A stretch of 19,288 nt of DNA from Alphaproteobacteria bacterium UBA3637 (GTDB lineage Bacteria; Pseudomonadota; Alphaproteobacteria; CAAHEQ01; UBA3637): the NCBI GenBank assembly GCA_002373615.1, contig DFKU01000037.1, forward strand, positions 1 through 19,288, given 5' to 3'. Shown here one piece after another: positions 6,483 through 14,272 of this stretch. The translations under genes and the position numbers were made by a program. The notes below the pieces were generated by a model that saw nothing but the letters and a program-made list of their open reading frames with translations, did not search any database and was not told the DNA's origin. Every line of letters starts with the position of its first letter. Position 1 is the first letter of the stretch.

Positions 6483-6991
6483 TGATAATCACACGCCTCA
6501 CAGATTGTTTGATACGCTTTTGAAAAGCCCTTTAAAGAAAAAGTATCCGTTGTTAAAGTCCCCCTTCTTGAGGTTCCCTTTAATACGGCATTTGATCCTG
6601 CTTTCATTTGATCCACCAATTGCTTATCCGTTTTTTCATCCTTTGCCCATGCGGTATCTTCATGAGATACCAAGTAAATCGCCTTTTTTTTATCAATACT
6701 GATGCGGGGCTTTGATCCCTTTTTATAGGTGTATCCTGCCACCGTATTCACAACATTAAAGACGTCTTCAGAGGGACGATGTGTTATCATTAAAAATACA
6801 TCATCGCGTTTGGAATATTTGCCGGTTGATTTTGTGGGTTCAGATGCGATATAACAGATACGCCCTTCTTCATTATGGTAAGTATAGGCTGTCCAATCAC
6901 CAAAAGTTCCCAAATTTTCCAAGTTTGGATCTTTGGCAGCTAAACAGGGCAATGTTCCAAAAGCAAGAGCCAAAAACAAAAAGTACTTCAT
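6479..6991 (-). CDS. IalB-family (invasion-associated locus B) periplasmic protein
   Basis: A 170-residue exported protein with a signal peptide of about 19 residues (KYFLFLALAFGTLPCLAA). The mature part carries the IalB-family hallmarks in order: GDW near the start, CYIASEPTKS with C46, THRP, AGYTYKKGS, DTAWA, MKAGSNAVLKGTSRRGT and DTFSLKGFSKA, with C164 and C167 at the end. The family is named after a Bartonella invasion locus but is widespread in non-pathogenic alphaproteobacteria, where its biochemical role is unclear, so no invasion function is claimed. C16 does not sit in a good lipobox. The ribosome binding site GGAGG (6996-7000, minus strand) is 4 nt from the start. It is first gene of a two-gene unit with rlmN. 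Confidence 0.88.
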   Translation of the reverse strand: MKYFLFLALAFGTLPCLAAKDPNLENLGTFGDWTAYTYHNEEGRICYIASEPTKSTGKYSKRDDVFLMITHRPSEDVFNVVNTVAGYTYKKGSKPRISIDKKKAIYLVSHEDTAWAKDEKTDKQLVDQMKAGSNAVLKGTSRRGTLTTDTFSLKGFSKAYQTICEACDYQ

Positions 6992-7011
6992 GTTGCCTCC
7001 TTCTTACTTAA

Positions 7012-7040
7012 AGGGTAGCATAAAAGTGATTTTGGGTCAA
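7012..7040 (-). promoter_or_regulatory. Promoter of the IalB-rlmN unit
   Basis: On the minus strand: -35 TTGACC (7040-7035), 17-bp spacer, -10 TACCCT (7017-7012) preceded by TGC. Predicted start is about 7005, giving a ~14-nt leader. It is divergent from the plsY promoter, whose -35 box begins 41 bp away. Confidence 0.7.
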
Positions 7041-7080
7041 GTAAAATCAAAGATTTTATCAATGGAATTTTGTAAAAAAG

Positions 7081-7109
7081 TTGCTTTTTCTGAAAAAATC
7101 CTGTATATA
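7081..7109 (+). promoter_or_regulatory. Promoter of plsY-dprA-topA
   Basis: -35 TTGCTT (7081-7086), 17-bp spacer, -10 TATATA (7104-7109). Predicted start is about 7116; the leader of ~23 nt contains a T-run and AAAGGAGG (7127-7134) before the ATG at 7139. Confidence 0.78.
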
Positions 7110-7138
7110 TAGAAGGTCTTTTTTTTAAAGGAGGAAAT

Positions 7139-7744
7139 ATGGCAGCTTTTATTTTAACTTGTTTGTGTGGCTATTTCGCAGGGTCTATCCCATTTGGACT
7201 TGTTTTAACGCGTTTAGCCGGTTTAGGTGATATTCGTAAAATCGGTTCCGGCAATATCGGGGCGACGAATGTTTTGCGTACAGGACGCAAAGATTTAGCG
7301 CTTTTAACCGTTATTTTTGATGCTTGTAAGGCAGGGCTTGTTGCTCTTCTTTTTCGAGATATTTTTCACAGTGAAACAATGGGCTTGTTAGCAGGAACAA
7401 TGGCCATTATCGGACATAATTTTCCTGTTTGGTTGAACTTTAAAGGGGGAAAAGGGGTAGCCTCCACTTTAGGGTTGATGATTTTTATGACGCCTGTGGC
7501 CGGTTGGCTGACAGCGGTGACATGGTTGGCCATGGCTTTTTTGAAAAAATATTCTTCTTTGTCGGCTTTGACGGCTTTGGCGTTGGCGCCTGTTTATGCG
7601 TTGGCTTTTAATACAGGAACGGCTGCTTTGTTTTATTTAGCTTTGGCTGTTCTTTCCTTTTATCGTCACCGTGATAATATTCAAAGACTATGGAATGGCA
7701 CCGAAACAAAAATTGACCTCAAGAAAAAGGCAAAGAAAAAGTAA
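7139..7744 (+). CDS. plsY: Acyl-phosphate:glycerol-3-phosphate acyltransferase PlsY
   Basis: An inner-membrane enzyme that acylates the 1-position of glycerol-3-phosphate with acyl-phosphate, the first step of phospholipid synthesis in the PlsX/PlsY route. The 201-residue protein is mostly hydrophobic, with several membrane segments. It shows the three family motifs: GSIPFG (15-20), GSGNIGATNV (36-45) and GHNFPVWLNFKGGKG (92-106), the last binding the substrate. The C-terminus is lysine-rich (KKKAKKK). The stop codon overlaps the dprA start by one base (TAATG), so the two are translationally coupled. PlsX is not in the window. Confidence 0.96.
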   Translation: MAAFILTCLCGYFAGSIPFGLVLTRLAGLGDIRKIGSGNIGATNVLRTGRKDLALLTVIFDACKAGLVALLFRDIFHSETMGLLAGTMAIIGHNFPVWLNFKGGKGVASTLGLMIFMTPVAGWLTAVTWLAMAFLKKYSSLSALTALALAPVYALAFNTGTAALFYLALAVLSFYRHRDNIQRLWNGTETKIDLKKKAKKK

Positions 7745-8862
7745 TGAATCAACAGCAAATTGATTGGCTTCGTTTAAGTTTGTCGGAAAATGTGGGGCCT
7801 GCCACTTTCCGGCAACTAATTTCCTATTTTGGTTCTGCCAGTGAAGCCTTGCTACACATTGATGAATTGGCTAGACATGGGGGAAAACGGAGCATTAAAG
7901 TCGCCTCAGAAAAACAGGCCGAAGCGCAAATCAATCGTGCCGAAAAAGTAGGGGCTGAAATTTTGCTCAGCTCTGATTCTGATTATCCTTTTTTACTCAA
8001 ACAAATAAAGGATGCACCACCCGTTTTATTCGTCTTGGGACACAAAGGATTACTGACACAAAACGCTGTTGCGATTGTGGGAACAAGGAATGCTTCTTTA
8101 AATGGTAAAAATATTGCCAGATTTTTGGCGGCAGGCCTGATTGAGCAAAATTATTCGGTTGTTTCCGGTATGGCAAAAGGCATTGATGCCGCCGCGCACA
8201 CAGGGGCTTTAGCCTCAGGCGTCGTGAATGAATCAGGCACCGTGGCTGTTTTAGGAACCCCCGTGGATGAAATTTATCCGCAGGAAAACACGGACCTTTA
8301 TAATCAAATTAAAGAACGGGGCTGTTTAGTCAGCGAACTTCCTTTTGGAACGCCTCTTGTGCCCCAAAATTTTCCACGTCGCAATCGTATTATTTCAGGA
8401 CTTTCAAAGGGTGTTGTTGTGATTGAGGCCAACTTAAAATCGGGTTCTCTTATCACTGCGCGGGAAGCCGCCAATCAAGGGCGAGATGTGTTTGCGGTTC
8501 CCGGCTTTCCCATGGATCCCAGAAGCGCAGGGCCCAATGCCCTGATTCAAGATGGCGCTACTTTGGTGCAATCGGCCAAAGACGTTGTGGATACACTATC
8601 AGCAGAAAAAACATTCCATTTGGAAGAAATGCTGGAACCCAAAAATTACAAATTGGATTTTCATTCGATTGAGGCAAATTTGGAAAGCGTGCGTCAAAAA
8701 GTATTGGAAAATTTATCTGCCGAACCCGTTGAGGTGGACGCTTTGGTACGTGCCACAGAATCCACAATGCAGGAAGTGAATGTGGTTTTGGTGGAATTGG
8801 AACTTGCGGGACGCTTGGAACGTCATTATGGCAACCGTGTGTCCCTGGTTTATGGAGGTTAA
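7744..8862 (+). CDS. dprA: DNA-processing protein DprA
   Basis: DprA binds incoming single-stranded DNA and loads RecA during natural transformation; it is also present in many bacteria not known to be transformable. The 372-residue protein has an N-terminal SAM-like region, then the Rossmann core with VAIVGTRNAS (109-118), SGMAKGIDAAAH (141-152) and, around residue 240, GSLITAREAANQGRDVFAVP. A C-terminal winged-helix region (about 315-372) ends in ELAGRLERHYGNRVSLV. All parts are present, so it looks functional. Coupled to plsY by a one-base overlap and followed after 1 nt by topA. A link to uptake pili is tempting given the pilin-like genes nearby, but no competence gene is visible. Confidence 0.95.
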   Translation: MNQQQIDWLRLSLSENVGPATFRQLISYFGSASEALLHIDELARHGGKRSIKVASEKQAEAQINRAEKVGAEILLSSDSDYPFLLKQIKDAPPVLFVLGHKGLLTQNAVAIVGTRNASLNGKNIARFLAAGLIEQNYSVVSGMAKGIDAAAHTGALASGVVNESGTVAVLGTPVDEIYPQENTDLYNQIKERGCLVSELPFGTPLVPQNFPRRNRIISGLSKGVVVIEANLKSGSLITAREAANQGRDVFAVPGFPMDPRSAGPNALIQDGATLVQSAKDVVDTLSAEKTFHLEEMLEPKNYKLDFHSIEANLESVRQKVLENLSAEPVEVDALVRATESTMQEVNVVLVELELAGRLERHYGNRVSLVYGG

Positions 8863-8863
8863 G

Positions 8864-11320
8864 ATGAAGTTAGTGATTGTGGAATCCCCGGCAAAAGCCA
8901 AAAAAATCAATCAGTATTTGGGTAAAGATTATCATGTGATGGCCAGCTTTGGACATATCCGGGATGTGCCGGCTAAAAACGGATCAGTGCGCCCCGAAGA
9001 AGATTTCGCAATGGATTGGGAAGTGCAACCCAGAGGTGAAAAAACAGTGCGTGAAATGGTCGCGCAGGTGGCCAAAGCCGAATGCCTCTACCTTGCCTCC
9101 GACCCTGATAGAGAAGGGGAAGCCATTGCATGGCATGTGGTACAAGAACTTAAACGCCGTAAAAAACTGCCCGAAAAATTGCCCGTTTATCGTGTGGTTT
9201 TTCATGAAATTACGAAATCTGCCATTTTGGACGCCATTGCTCACCCGCGTGAAATTGACATGCAGTTGGTGGATGCCTATTTGGCACGTCGTGCTTTGGA
9301 TTACTTGGTGGGCTTTCATTTGTCGCCTGTATTGTGGCGCAAACTCCCCGGCGCAAAATCGGCAGGACGTGTACAATCGGTGGCCCTGCGCCTTATCTGT
9401 GAACGGGAAGATGAAATTATTGGTTTTAAACCCCAAGAATATTGGGGCATTACGGTTGATTTGAACACAATCCGCAGCGAACAATTTACCGCAAAATTGA
9501 ATGCGATTGATGGCAAAAAGCTGGATAAGTTTGACCTGAATAATGGCACTTTGACCGAAGAAGTCAAACAAGGCGTTGAGCAAGCTAAATTCCAAGTGGG
9601 AACGATTGAAAGAAAACAGGTGAAACGCAACCCTGCGCCTGCCTTTACCACTTCTACATTGCAACAAGAGGCTTCTCGTAAACTCGGCTTTTCGGCTAAA
9701 AAGACGATGCAAGTGGCACAAAAGCTTTACGAATCTGGGTTTATTACGTATATGAGAACGGACAGTGTGGCACTGGCCGAAGAAGCGATTACCGCCCTTC
9801 GCCAAGTCATTACCCAAGAATATGGCGATAAGTTTTTGCCAGAAAAGCCCCGTGTTTATAAGAACAATTCCAAAAATGCGCAGGAAGCACACGAAGCCAT
9901 TCGTCCCACAAATGCCCTGAAACTGCCCAAAGAGACCGATTTAGACGCAGATGGCAAGAAACTCTATGAACTGATTTGGAAGCGCACAGTGGCCTGCCAA
10001 ATGGCCTCCGCTTTAATGGATAAGGTGGGGATTGATATTCCGTCAACGGATAAAAAATACACCTTGCGCGCCACGGGGCAAACGATTGCTTTTGCGGGCT
10101 TTATCAAGGTTTATAAGGAAGATGTGGATGATGAAAAAGAAGAAGATTCCGCGCTTCTGCCCCCCATGAATGAAGGGGAAGATTTAACCACATTGAAAGT
10201 GACAGCTGAACAACACTTTACCGAACCACCTCCACGGTTTTCGGAAGCTAGCCTTGTCAAAAAACTGGAAGAATTGGGGATAGGACGCCCTTCCACTTAT
10301 GCATCCATTTTGTCTGTCCTGCAAGAACGCGATTATGTAAAATTAGTCAGCAAACGTTTTGTGCCGGAAGACCGCGGGCGCATTGTCACGGCTTTTTTAA
10401 CCAACTATTTTAATCGCTATGTGCAGTACGATTACACCGCCAATTTGGAAAACAAGTTAGATGATATTACGAACGGTGTCGTTAAATGGAAAGATGTGCT
10501 GACGGATTTTTGGGCGCTGTTTCATAAAACGATTCAGGATGTAGAACCGCATAAAATGGGCGAAGTTTTGGAAACGGTCGCAAAGACCTTGGAACATAAC
10601 CTGTTCCCCACGGAGGAATCACGTGTGTGCAGCGAATGTAAAACAGGACGCCTGTCATTAAAAGTCGGAAAATTTGGGGCGTTTATCGGATGTTCAAATT
10701 ACCCCAAATGCAAATATACGCGCCAACTGGCGGTGGTGGAAGCCTCAGCTATGGCAGAAAATGGGCAGCAACCCGAACAATCCATGCCAGAAGAAAACAA
10801 GACTTTTGCTTTGGGTAAAGATGCCTCAGGGCGTGATATAGCCGTCAAAAAAGGCCCCTATGGTTGGTATGTCCAACAAGGTGCGGGGGAACAAGTGAAA
10901 CGCGTGAGCCTGCCCAAAGGCATGGATCCAGCGGGGGTGGATATTACGACAGCTCTTGGATATCTTTCCCTGCCAAAAGTTTTGGGAAATGACCCCAATT
11001 CAAATGAGCCCATTGAAGCCGGTATCGGGCGCTTTGGCCCTTATGTCAAACGCGGTCGGACCTTTCAATCTTTGACGGCTGAAGATAATGTCTTGACGGT
11101 GGATTTGGATCGCGCCTTGGCGCTGCTTTCCAATGCCAAAGAAAAACCGAAGGCGACCATTTTGGGCAAATGGCAGGATCAAGAGGTCACCTATCAGGTG
11201 GGGCGCTATGGCCCGTATGTGCGTTGTGGAAAGATGATGGCCTCTGCGAAAAAAGACGGAACAGTTCCAACCTTAGATGAAGCCATTACTTTGATTCAAA
11301 ATAAAATGAGAGAGAAATAA
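8864..11320 (+). CDS. topA: DNA topoisomerase I
   Basis: A type IA topoisomerase that relaxes negative supercoils by single-strand passage. The 818-residue protein starts MKLVIVESPAKAKK, the usual TopA opening with Glu7. The Toprim acidic triad lies in DPDREGE (80-86), and the catalytic tyrosine is Y296 in GFITYMRTDS. A four-cysteine zinc element is at about 589-616 (CSEC...CSNYPKC), and the C-terminal repeats contain GPYGWYV, GRFGPYVKRG and GRYGPYVRCG, as in alphaproteobacterial TopA. An upstream in-frame ATG at 8780 would add 28 residues inside dprA and is rejected: GGAGG (8854-8858) fits the ATG at 8864 and homology begins there. The plsY-dprA-topA order is familiar in alphaproteobacteria; rnr, which often follows, is absent. 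Confidence 0.97.
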   Translation: MKLVIVESPAKAKKINQYLGKDYHVMASFGHIRDVPAKNGSVRPEEDFAMDWEVQPRGEKTVREMVAQVAKAECLYLASDPDREGEAIAWHVVQELKRRKKLPEKLPVYRVVFHEITKSAILDAIAHPREIDMQLVDAYLARRALDYLVGFHLSPVLWRKLPGAKSAGRVQSVALRLICEREDEIIGFKPQEYWGITVDLNTIRSEQFTAKLNAIDGKKLDKFDLNNGTLTEEVKQGVEQAKFQVGTIERKQVKRNPAPAFTTSTLQQEASRKLGFSAKKTMQVAQKLYESGFITYMRTDSVALAEEAITALRQVITQEYGDKFLPEKPRVYKNNSKNAQEAHEAIRPTNALKLPKETDLDADGKKLYELIWKRTVACQMASALMDKVGIDIPSTDKKYTLRATGQTIAFAGFIKVYKEDVDDEKEEDSALLPPMNEGEDLTTLKVTAEQHFTEPPPRFSEASLVKKLEELGIGRPSTYASILSVLQERDYVKLVSKRFVPEDRGRIVTAFLTNYFNRYVQYDYTANLENKLDDITNGVVKWKDVLTDFWALFHKTIQDVEPHKMGEVLETVAKTLEHNLFPTEESRVCSECKTGRLSLKVGKFGAFIGCSNYPKCKYTRQLAVVEASAMAENGQQPEQSMPEENKTFALGKDASGRDIAVKKGPYGWYVQQGAGEQVKRVSLPKGMDPAGVDITTALGYLSLPKVLGNDPNSNEPIEAGIGRFGPYVKRGRTFQSLTAEDNVLTVDLDRALALLSNAKEKPKATILGKWQDQEVTYQVGRYGPYVRCGKMMASAKKDGTVPTLDEAITLIQNKMREK

Positions 11321-11325
11321 ATAAC

Positions 11326-11349
11326 CCCCGCCAATAGCAGCGGGGTTTT
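11326..11349 (+). terminator. Terminator of plsY-dprA-topA
   Basis: CCCCGC (11326-11331) and GCGGGG (11340-11345) form a 6-bp stem with an 8-nt loop followed by TTTT, 5 nt after the topA stop codon. It lies between topA and the convergent pilin-like gene ending at 11381. Confidence 0.8.
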
Positions 11350-11380
11350 GGGAAATGATCTCATTTAAAATGTGGGAATA

Positions 11381-12478
11381 CTACTTACACAAAGCGTAGC
11401 TGTAGTTGGAACGGTCATTGTTGAAGACGTAGCTAAAGACCGTGCCCACGTTGAGCGCTTTGCAGGAATTATTTGTCAAGTCTTTTGTCCAAAAACCATC
11501 TCGAACTGTTTCACTCATCTCCGCCAATTTGGCATTCCATCCATCAGAAGGACATTCAGTTTGAATGGTACTTCCTTTTTCTGCACAGCAATACCCCCAC
11601 GTTGCTTTATATTCCGTCAATGTATAGGGACAGTTAAAGTCAGAAAGCGCTGCCATACGGTGATTCCCAGGTAAAGCCGCACAGAAATTCTTGGCGCTGA
11701 ACCAATCTGTATAATCCCCCCATACAAATCCGGCTAAGTTATCAGATTTGGTGAAAGTTTCTACGCTGGTACACGTTCCATTCTTACCCGTCGGGCCTGT
11801 TGAACAATCGACACTTCCGCTGAAATTACAAAAGCATTTTCCGCCCGTACATGCAGCCACAGATTCACAATCGCTGTTCTTGGCACATCCGGAACCGGTT
11901 AAATCAGCCGTACATGTACCGTCCACACAGACCTGCGCTGTACCACATTTGGCATCACTATCCACAATTGCCCCGTTTACACATTCTTGGCATCCGGTTG
12001 GTGTTCCTGTGCATGTAGCACTGCCACTGGCGCTGCCGCCCCCGCCCCCTTTGCTCATATCAGCGTTAAAGGTGATGGTTCCGCAACCGGGCGCCACCTG
12101 CATCGCAGAATTACTTCCTGTTGCCGCAATCATTTGAGTGCAGATGGCGTTATCTATATCCCCGCTCGGGTTTTTGGATAAAGTCAAGCTGAAGGTTTTA
12201 TCCCCTGCGGCATAGGAAGTATCTACACCAAATTTATATCCTGACGGATTGGTAAATTCTGTGACGGAAAGCCCTGTCCCTGCTTTTCCACTGGTGATCT
12301 GCATGGCGACAATCACGGCACGTTTGGATGCTTCGTTCAGTAGTTCATTTGCGCGGTGTTTGTTCATGGCGGAATTAAAGCCCGCTATCCCAGCGACACT
12401 CAAGACCCCCATCACCGCCAATACACCCAGCATTTCTACCATACTGCGTCCACATTCTAATTTATTTTTGTTCTTCAT
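11381..12478 (-). CDS. Pilin-like cysteine-rich protein with lectin-like tail
   Basis: A 365-residue exported protein. Prepilin-like signal: G10|R11, RSMVE with Glu at +5, then a hydrophobic helix (MLGVLAVMGVLSVAGIAGF) and the charged stretch AMNKHRANELLNEASKRA, almost the same as in the gene at 18367-19288. The core has AICTQM...C...ITFNADMSKG. Then come a glycine/serine linker (GGGGGSASGS) and a cysteine-rich region with CAKNSDC, similar to CQKDSDC in the first pilin. The C-terminal ~120 residues (from about WFSAKNFCAALPG) contain six cysteines and tryptophans and resemble a C-type-lectin-like domain by eye; this is uncertain. Ribosome binding site AAAGGAT is at 12484-12490. It is a single-gene unit behind its own structured leader. 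Confidence 0.8.
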   Translation of the reverse strand: MKNKNKLECGRSMVEMLGVLAVMGVLSVAGIAGFNSAMNKHRANELLNEASKRAVIVAMQITSGKAGTGLSVTEFTNPSGYKFGVDTSYAAGDKTFSLTLSKNPSGDIDNAICTQMIAATGSNSAMQVAPGCGTITFNADMSKGGGGGSASGSATCTGTPTGCQECVNGAIVDSDAKCGTAQVCVDGTCTADLTGSGCAKNSDCESVAACTGGKCFCNFSGSVDCSTGPTGKNGTCTSVETFTKSDNLAGFVWGDYTDWFSAKNFCAALPGNHRMAALSDFNCPYTLTEYKATWGYCCAEKGSTIQTECPSDGWNAKLAEMSETVRDGFWTKDLTNNSCKALNVGTVFSYVFNNDRSNYSYALCK

Positions 12479-12506
12479 TTTCTATCCTTTCATTTTTTTA
12501 TTGAAC

Positions 12507-12531
12507 AAAAAATTTCCACTAAGTTAGTGGA
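12507..12531 (-). terminator. Intrinsic terminator inside pilin leader B
   Basis: On the minus strand TCCACT (12531-12526) and AGTGGA (12520-12515) form a stem with a 5-nt loop, extendable by two A-T pairs, followed by AATTTTTTG. The T-run ends 28 nt before the pilin ATG at 12478, with no promoter between, as in leader A. Confidence 0.75.
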
Positions 12532-12662
12532 CGGACTTAAACAACTGTGCGCAAAGGCAGAACCACTTATTCAATTTATTCAGCGGTAATCCGCCCCGTT
12601 TGGAGCGGTCTTTTACGCATACGGATTGTTTATGTCCGACTCTACGGTTTTTGCCATAAAGC
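12507..12662 (-). ncRNA. Structured pilin leader RNA (leader B), unknown family
   Basis: From the predicted start near 12662 to the terminator at 12507, on the minus strand. The closing helix is GGACATAAACAA (12637-12626) with TTGTTTAAGTCC (12544-12533), one A/A mismatch in 12 pairs. Inside are a hairpin CCGCTCC-AAAC-GGGGCGG and a second, CCGCT...AGTGG. CTGTGC near the 5' end can pair with GCACAG beside the closing strand, which would cross the main helix (pseudoknot or alternative fold). CCTTT (12557-12553) is complementary to the AAAGG of the pilin ribosome binding site. Layout matches leader A: promoter, closed multi-hairpin element, terminator, ribosome binding site. No known RNA class was recognised. 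Confidence 0.62.
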
Positions 12663-12668
12663 ACAGTC

Positions 12669-12697
12669 AGATTAAATTACTTTTATCCAAATGTCAA
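12669..12697 (-). promoter_or_regulatory. Promoter of pilin leader B
   Basis: On the minus strand: -35 TTGACA (12697-12692, perfect consensus), 17-bp spacer, -10 TAATCT (12674-12669). Predicted start about 12662. It is divergent from the DUF4139 gene promoter, with 15 bp between the two -35 boxes. Confidence 0.8.
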
Positions 12698-12712
12698 GGG
12701 ATTATTTTTTTC

Positions 12713-12741
12713 TTGCTTTTTTATAAAAATTCCCCTACCCT
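12713..12741 (+). promoter_or_regulatory. Promoter of the DUF4139 gene
   Basis: -35 TTGCTT (12713-12718), 17-bp spacer, -10 TACCCT (12736-12741). The -10 box equals that of the IalB-rlmN promoter. Predicted start about 12748; GGGAGG (12751-12756) precedes the ATG at 12762. Confidence 0.65.
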
Positions 12742-12761
12742 TTTGGAAAAGGGAGGATAAG

Positions 12762-14144
12762 ATGAAGAAATCTTTATTTTTAATCGGTGTTTGTTATGTC
12801 GGATTGGCCTCAGCCGAAACTATTATTCCCATCCAGGCACAAACAAATTTGAACGTCACCATTTATAACGATAACCGCGCACTTGTCAAAGATGAACGGA
12901 AAGTTACTTTGACGCAAGGGGTAAATGAGCTGGCTTTTCAGGGGGTTTCTGCCAATATGATTCCGCAATCTGCTATCTTATCAGGGAACGGTCTTATCAC
13001 TAAAGAACAAAACTTTAACTTTGATTTATTGAATCAGGAATCTTTGTTGCAAAAATCGGTGGGGCAAAGTGTTCATACCGAATATATTGATCCTAATGGT
13101 AAAATTACAAATGGTGTAGCAACACTGCTCGCCTATAACAACGGGCGCCCCGTCTTGAAAATTGGCAACAAAATAGAAACAAATTATCCAGGACGGATTA
13201 TTTTTGACAAGGTGCCAGCTAACCTGCGGGCAGAGCCGACTTTAGTGGTATCGGCTGATTCTGGAAAAGAAATAACAGAGCCTGTGCAGTTGGATTATTT
13301 AACCAATGGACTCAGCTGGAATGCTGATTATGTGGCACGCCTTGACGCCAATGAAAATCAAATGAGTTTAAATGGTTTTGTGACCTTGACCAATCATTCG
13401 GGAACAGATTACAACAATGCCAACTTACAATTAGTGGCGGGCAACGTGAATATGGTGCGTGAAGAACGTGTTTTATATGATGCTGCCCCCAGAATGATGA
13501 AAGCAATGGCTGTGAACGGGGCGGTGATGGAAGCTGAAAACCTTTCTGACTTTTATATTTACACAGTTCCTCATAAGACAACACTGCTGTCCAATCAGAC
13601 AAAGCAAGTGGCACTATTATCCGGAAATGAAATCGGGGTTAAAAAAACTTATGAACTGGACAATGCTTTTTCGGTTTATACAGATGAAATCAAAAAGGCA
13701 AAACCACACATTTATTTGACCTTTAAAAACACGCAAGAAAATAAGTTAGGGATGCCCCTGCCCAAAGGGGTCATCCGCCTTTATAAAGAAGATGCAAAGG
13801 GGCGGACTCAGTTTGTGGGCGAAGACAGAATTACCCATACAGCGGGTGGCGAAACTGTGCGTTTAAAAATGGGGGAAGCCTTTAATTTGACTACCGACAT
13901 GAAAAGAACAAGCTACAATAAAATATCGGATAAAATAACAAATGCTGGTTTTGAAATTACACTGAAAAATGGAGGGGATACCCCTGCCACAGTGGATATC
14001 AAACAAAGTTTTCCCAATGGTTTCAAATTGATCGAGCAAAGTATTGAAGGGGAAAAATTGACTTCCAACCAAGTCAAATGGCAAGTCCAAATTCCCGCCA
14101 AAGACGAAACAAAATTTACCTATAAAGTTCGCTGGGGAAATTAA
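12762..14144 (+). CDS. Secreted DUF4139 domain protein
   Basis: A 460-residue exported protein of unknown function. The signal peptide MKKSLFLIGVCYVGLASA is followed directly by the mature start ETIIP. The mature part is mostly beta-strand and matches the layout of DUF4139 proteins: an N-terminal segment with VTIYNDNRALVKDERKVTL, a central part with QLDYLTNGLSWNADYVARLD and GFVTLTNHSGTDYNNANLQL, and a C-terminal part (YLTFKNTQENKLGMPLPKGV, then FTYKVRWGN). There is no C-terminal membrane anchor or lipobox, so it is probably periplasmic or released. The family's biochemical role is not established to my knowledge. It is monocistronic and shares a divergent promoter region with the second pilin-like gene, which might mean joint regulation. 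Confidence 0.82.
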   Translation: MKKSLFLIGVCYVGLASAETIIPIQAQTNLNVTIYNDNRALVKDERKVTLTQGVNELAFQGVSANMIPQSAILSGNGLITKEQNFNFDLLNQESLLQKSVGQSVHTEYIDPNGKITNGVATLLAYNNGRPVLKIGNKIETNYPGRIIFDKVPANLRAEPTLVVSADSGKEITEPVQLDYLTNGLSWNADYVARLDANENQMSLNGFVTLTNHSGTDYNNANLQLVAGNVNMVREERVLYDAAPRMMKAMAVNGAVMEAENLSDFYIYTVPHKTTLLSNQTKQVALLSGNEIGVKKTYELDNAFSVYTDEIKKAKPHIYLTFKNTQENKLGMPLPKGVIRLYKEDAKGRTQFVGEDRITHTAGGETVRLKMGEAFNLTTDMKRTSYNKISDKITNAGFEITLKNGGDTPATVDIKQSFPNGFKLIEQSIEGEKLTSNQVKWQVQIPAKDETKFTYKVRWGN

Positions 14145-14171
14145 AAAATAAGTATCAAAAATAACCATCTG

Positions 14172-14188
14172 AAATCTTAAGATTTTTT
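14172..14188 (+). terminator. Weak terminator after the DUF4139 gene
   Basis: AAATC (14172-14176) and GATTT (14181-14185) pair around TTAA, and the T-run continues to 14188. The stem is short and A/T-rich; it is the only candidate terminator between the DUF4139 gene and the hydrogenase promoter. Confidence 0.4.
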
Positions 14189-14203
14189 AAGAATAAAAAA
14201 ATG

Positions 14204-14232
14204 TTGTCTTTTACAGCAGAATATGCTATAAA
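14204..14232 (+). promoter_or_regulatory. Promoter of the hydrogenase operon
   Basis: -35 TTGTCT (14204-14209), 17-bp spacer, -10 TATAAA (14227-14232) preceded by TGC (extended -10). Predicted start about 14239, with a ~34-nt leader and AAGGAG (14260-14265) before the ATG at 14273. No obvious FNR-type or redox operator was seen. Confidence 0.8.
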
Positions 14233-14272
14233 GGAAGAGGATAATTTTAACCCTTAAAAAAGGAGAAAAGCT

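Noticed and set aside
6479..6991. IalB-family gene as a virulence factor
   Set aside because: The family is common in non-pathogenic alphaproteobacteria and nothing else here points to pathogenesis.
8984..9892. 302-codon minus-strand open frame inside topA
   Set aside because: Overlaps the conserved core of topA; no ribosome binding site or recognisable domain.
11372..12527. Plus-strand open frames opposite the second pilin-like gene
   Set aside because: Reverse-strand shadows of a gene with a clear signal sequence, ribosome binding site and promoter.
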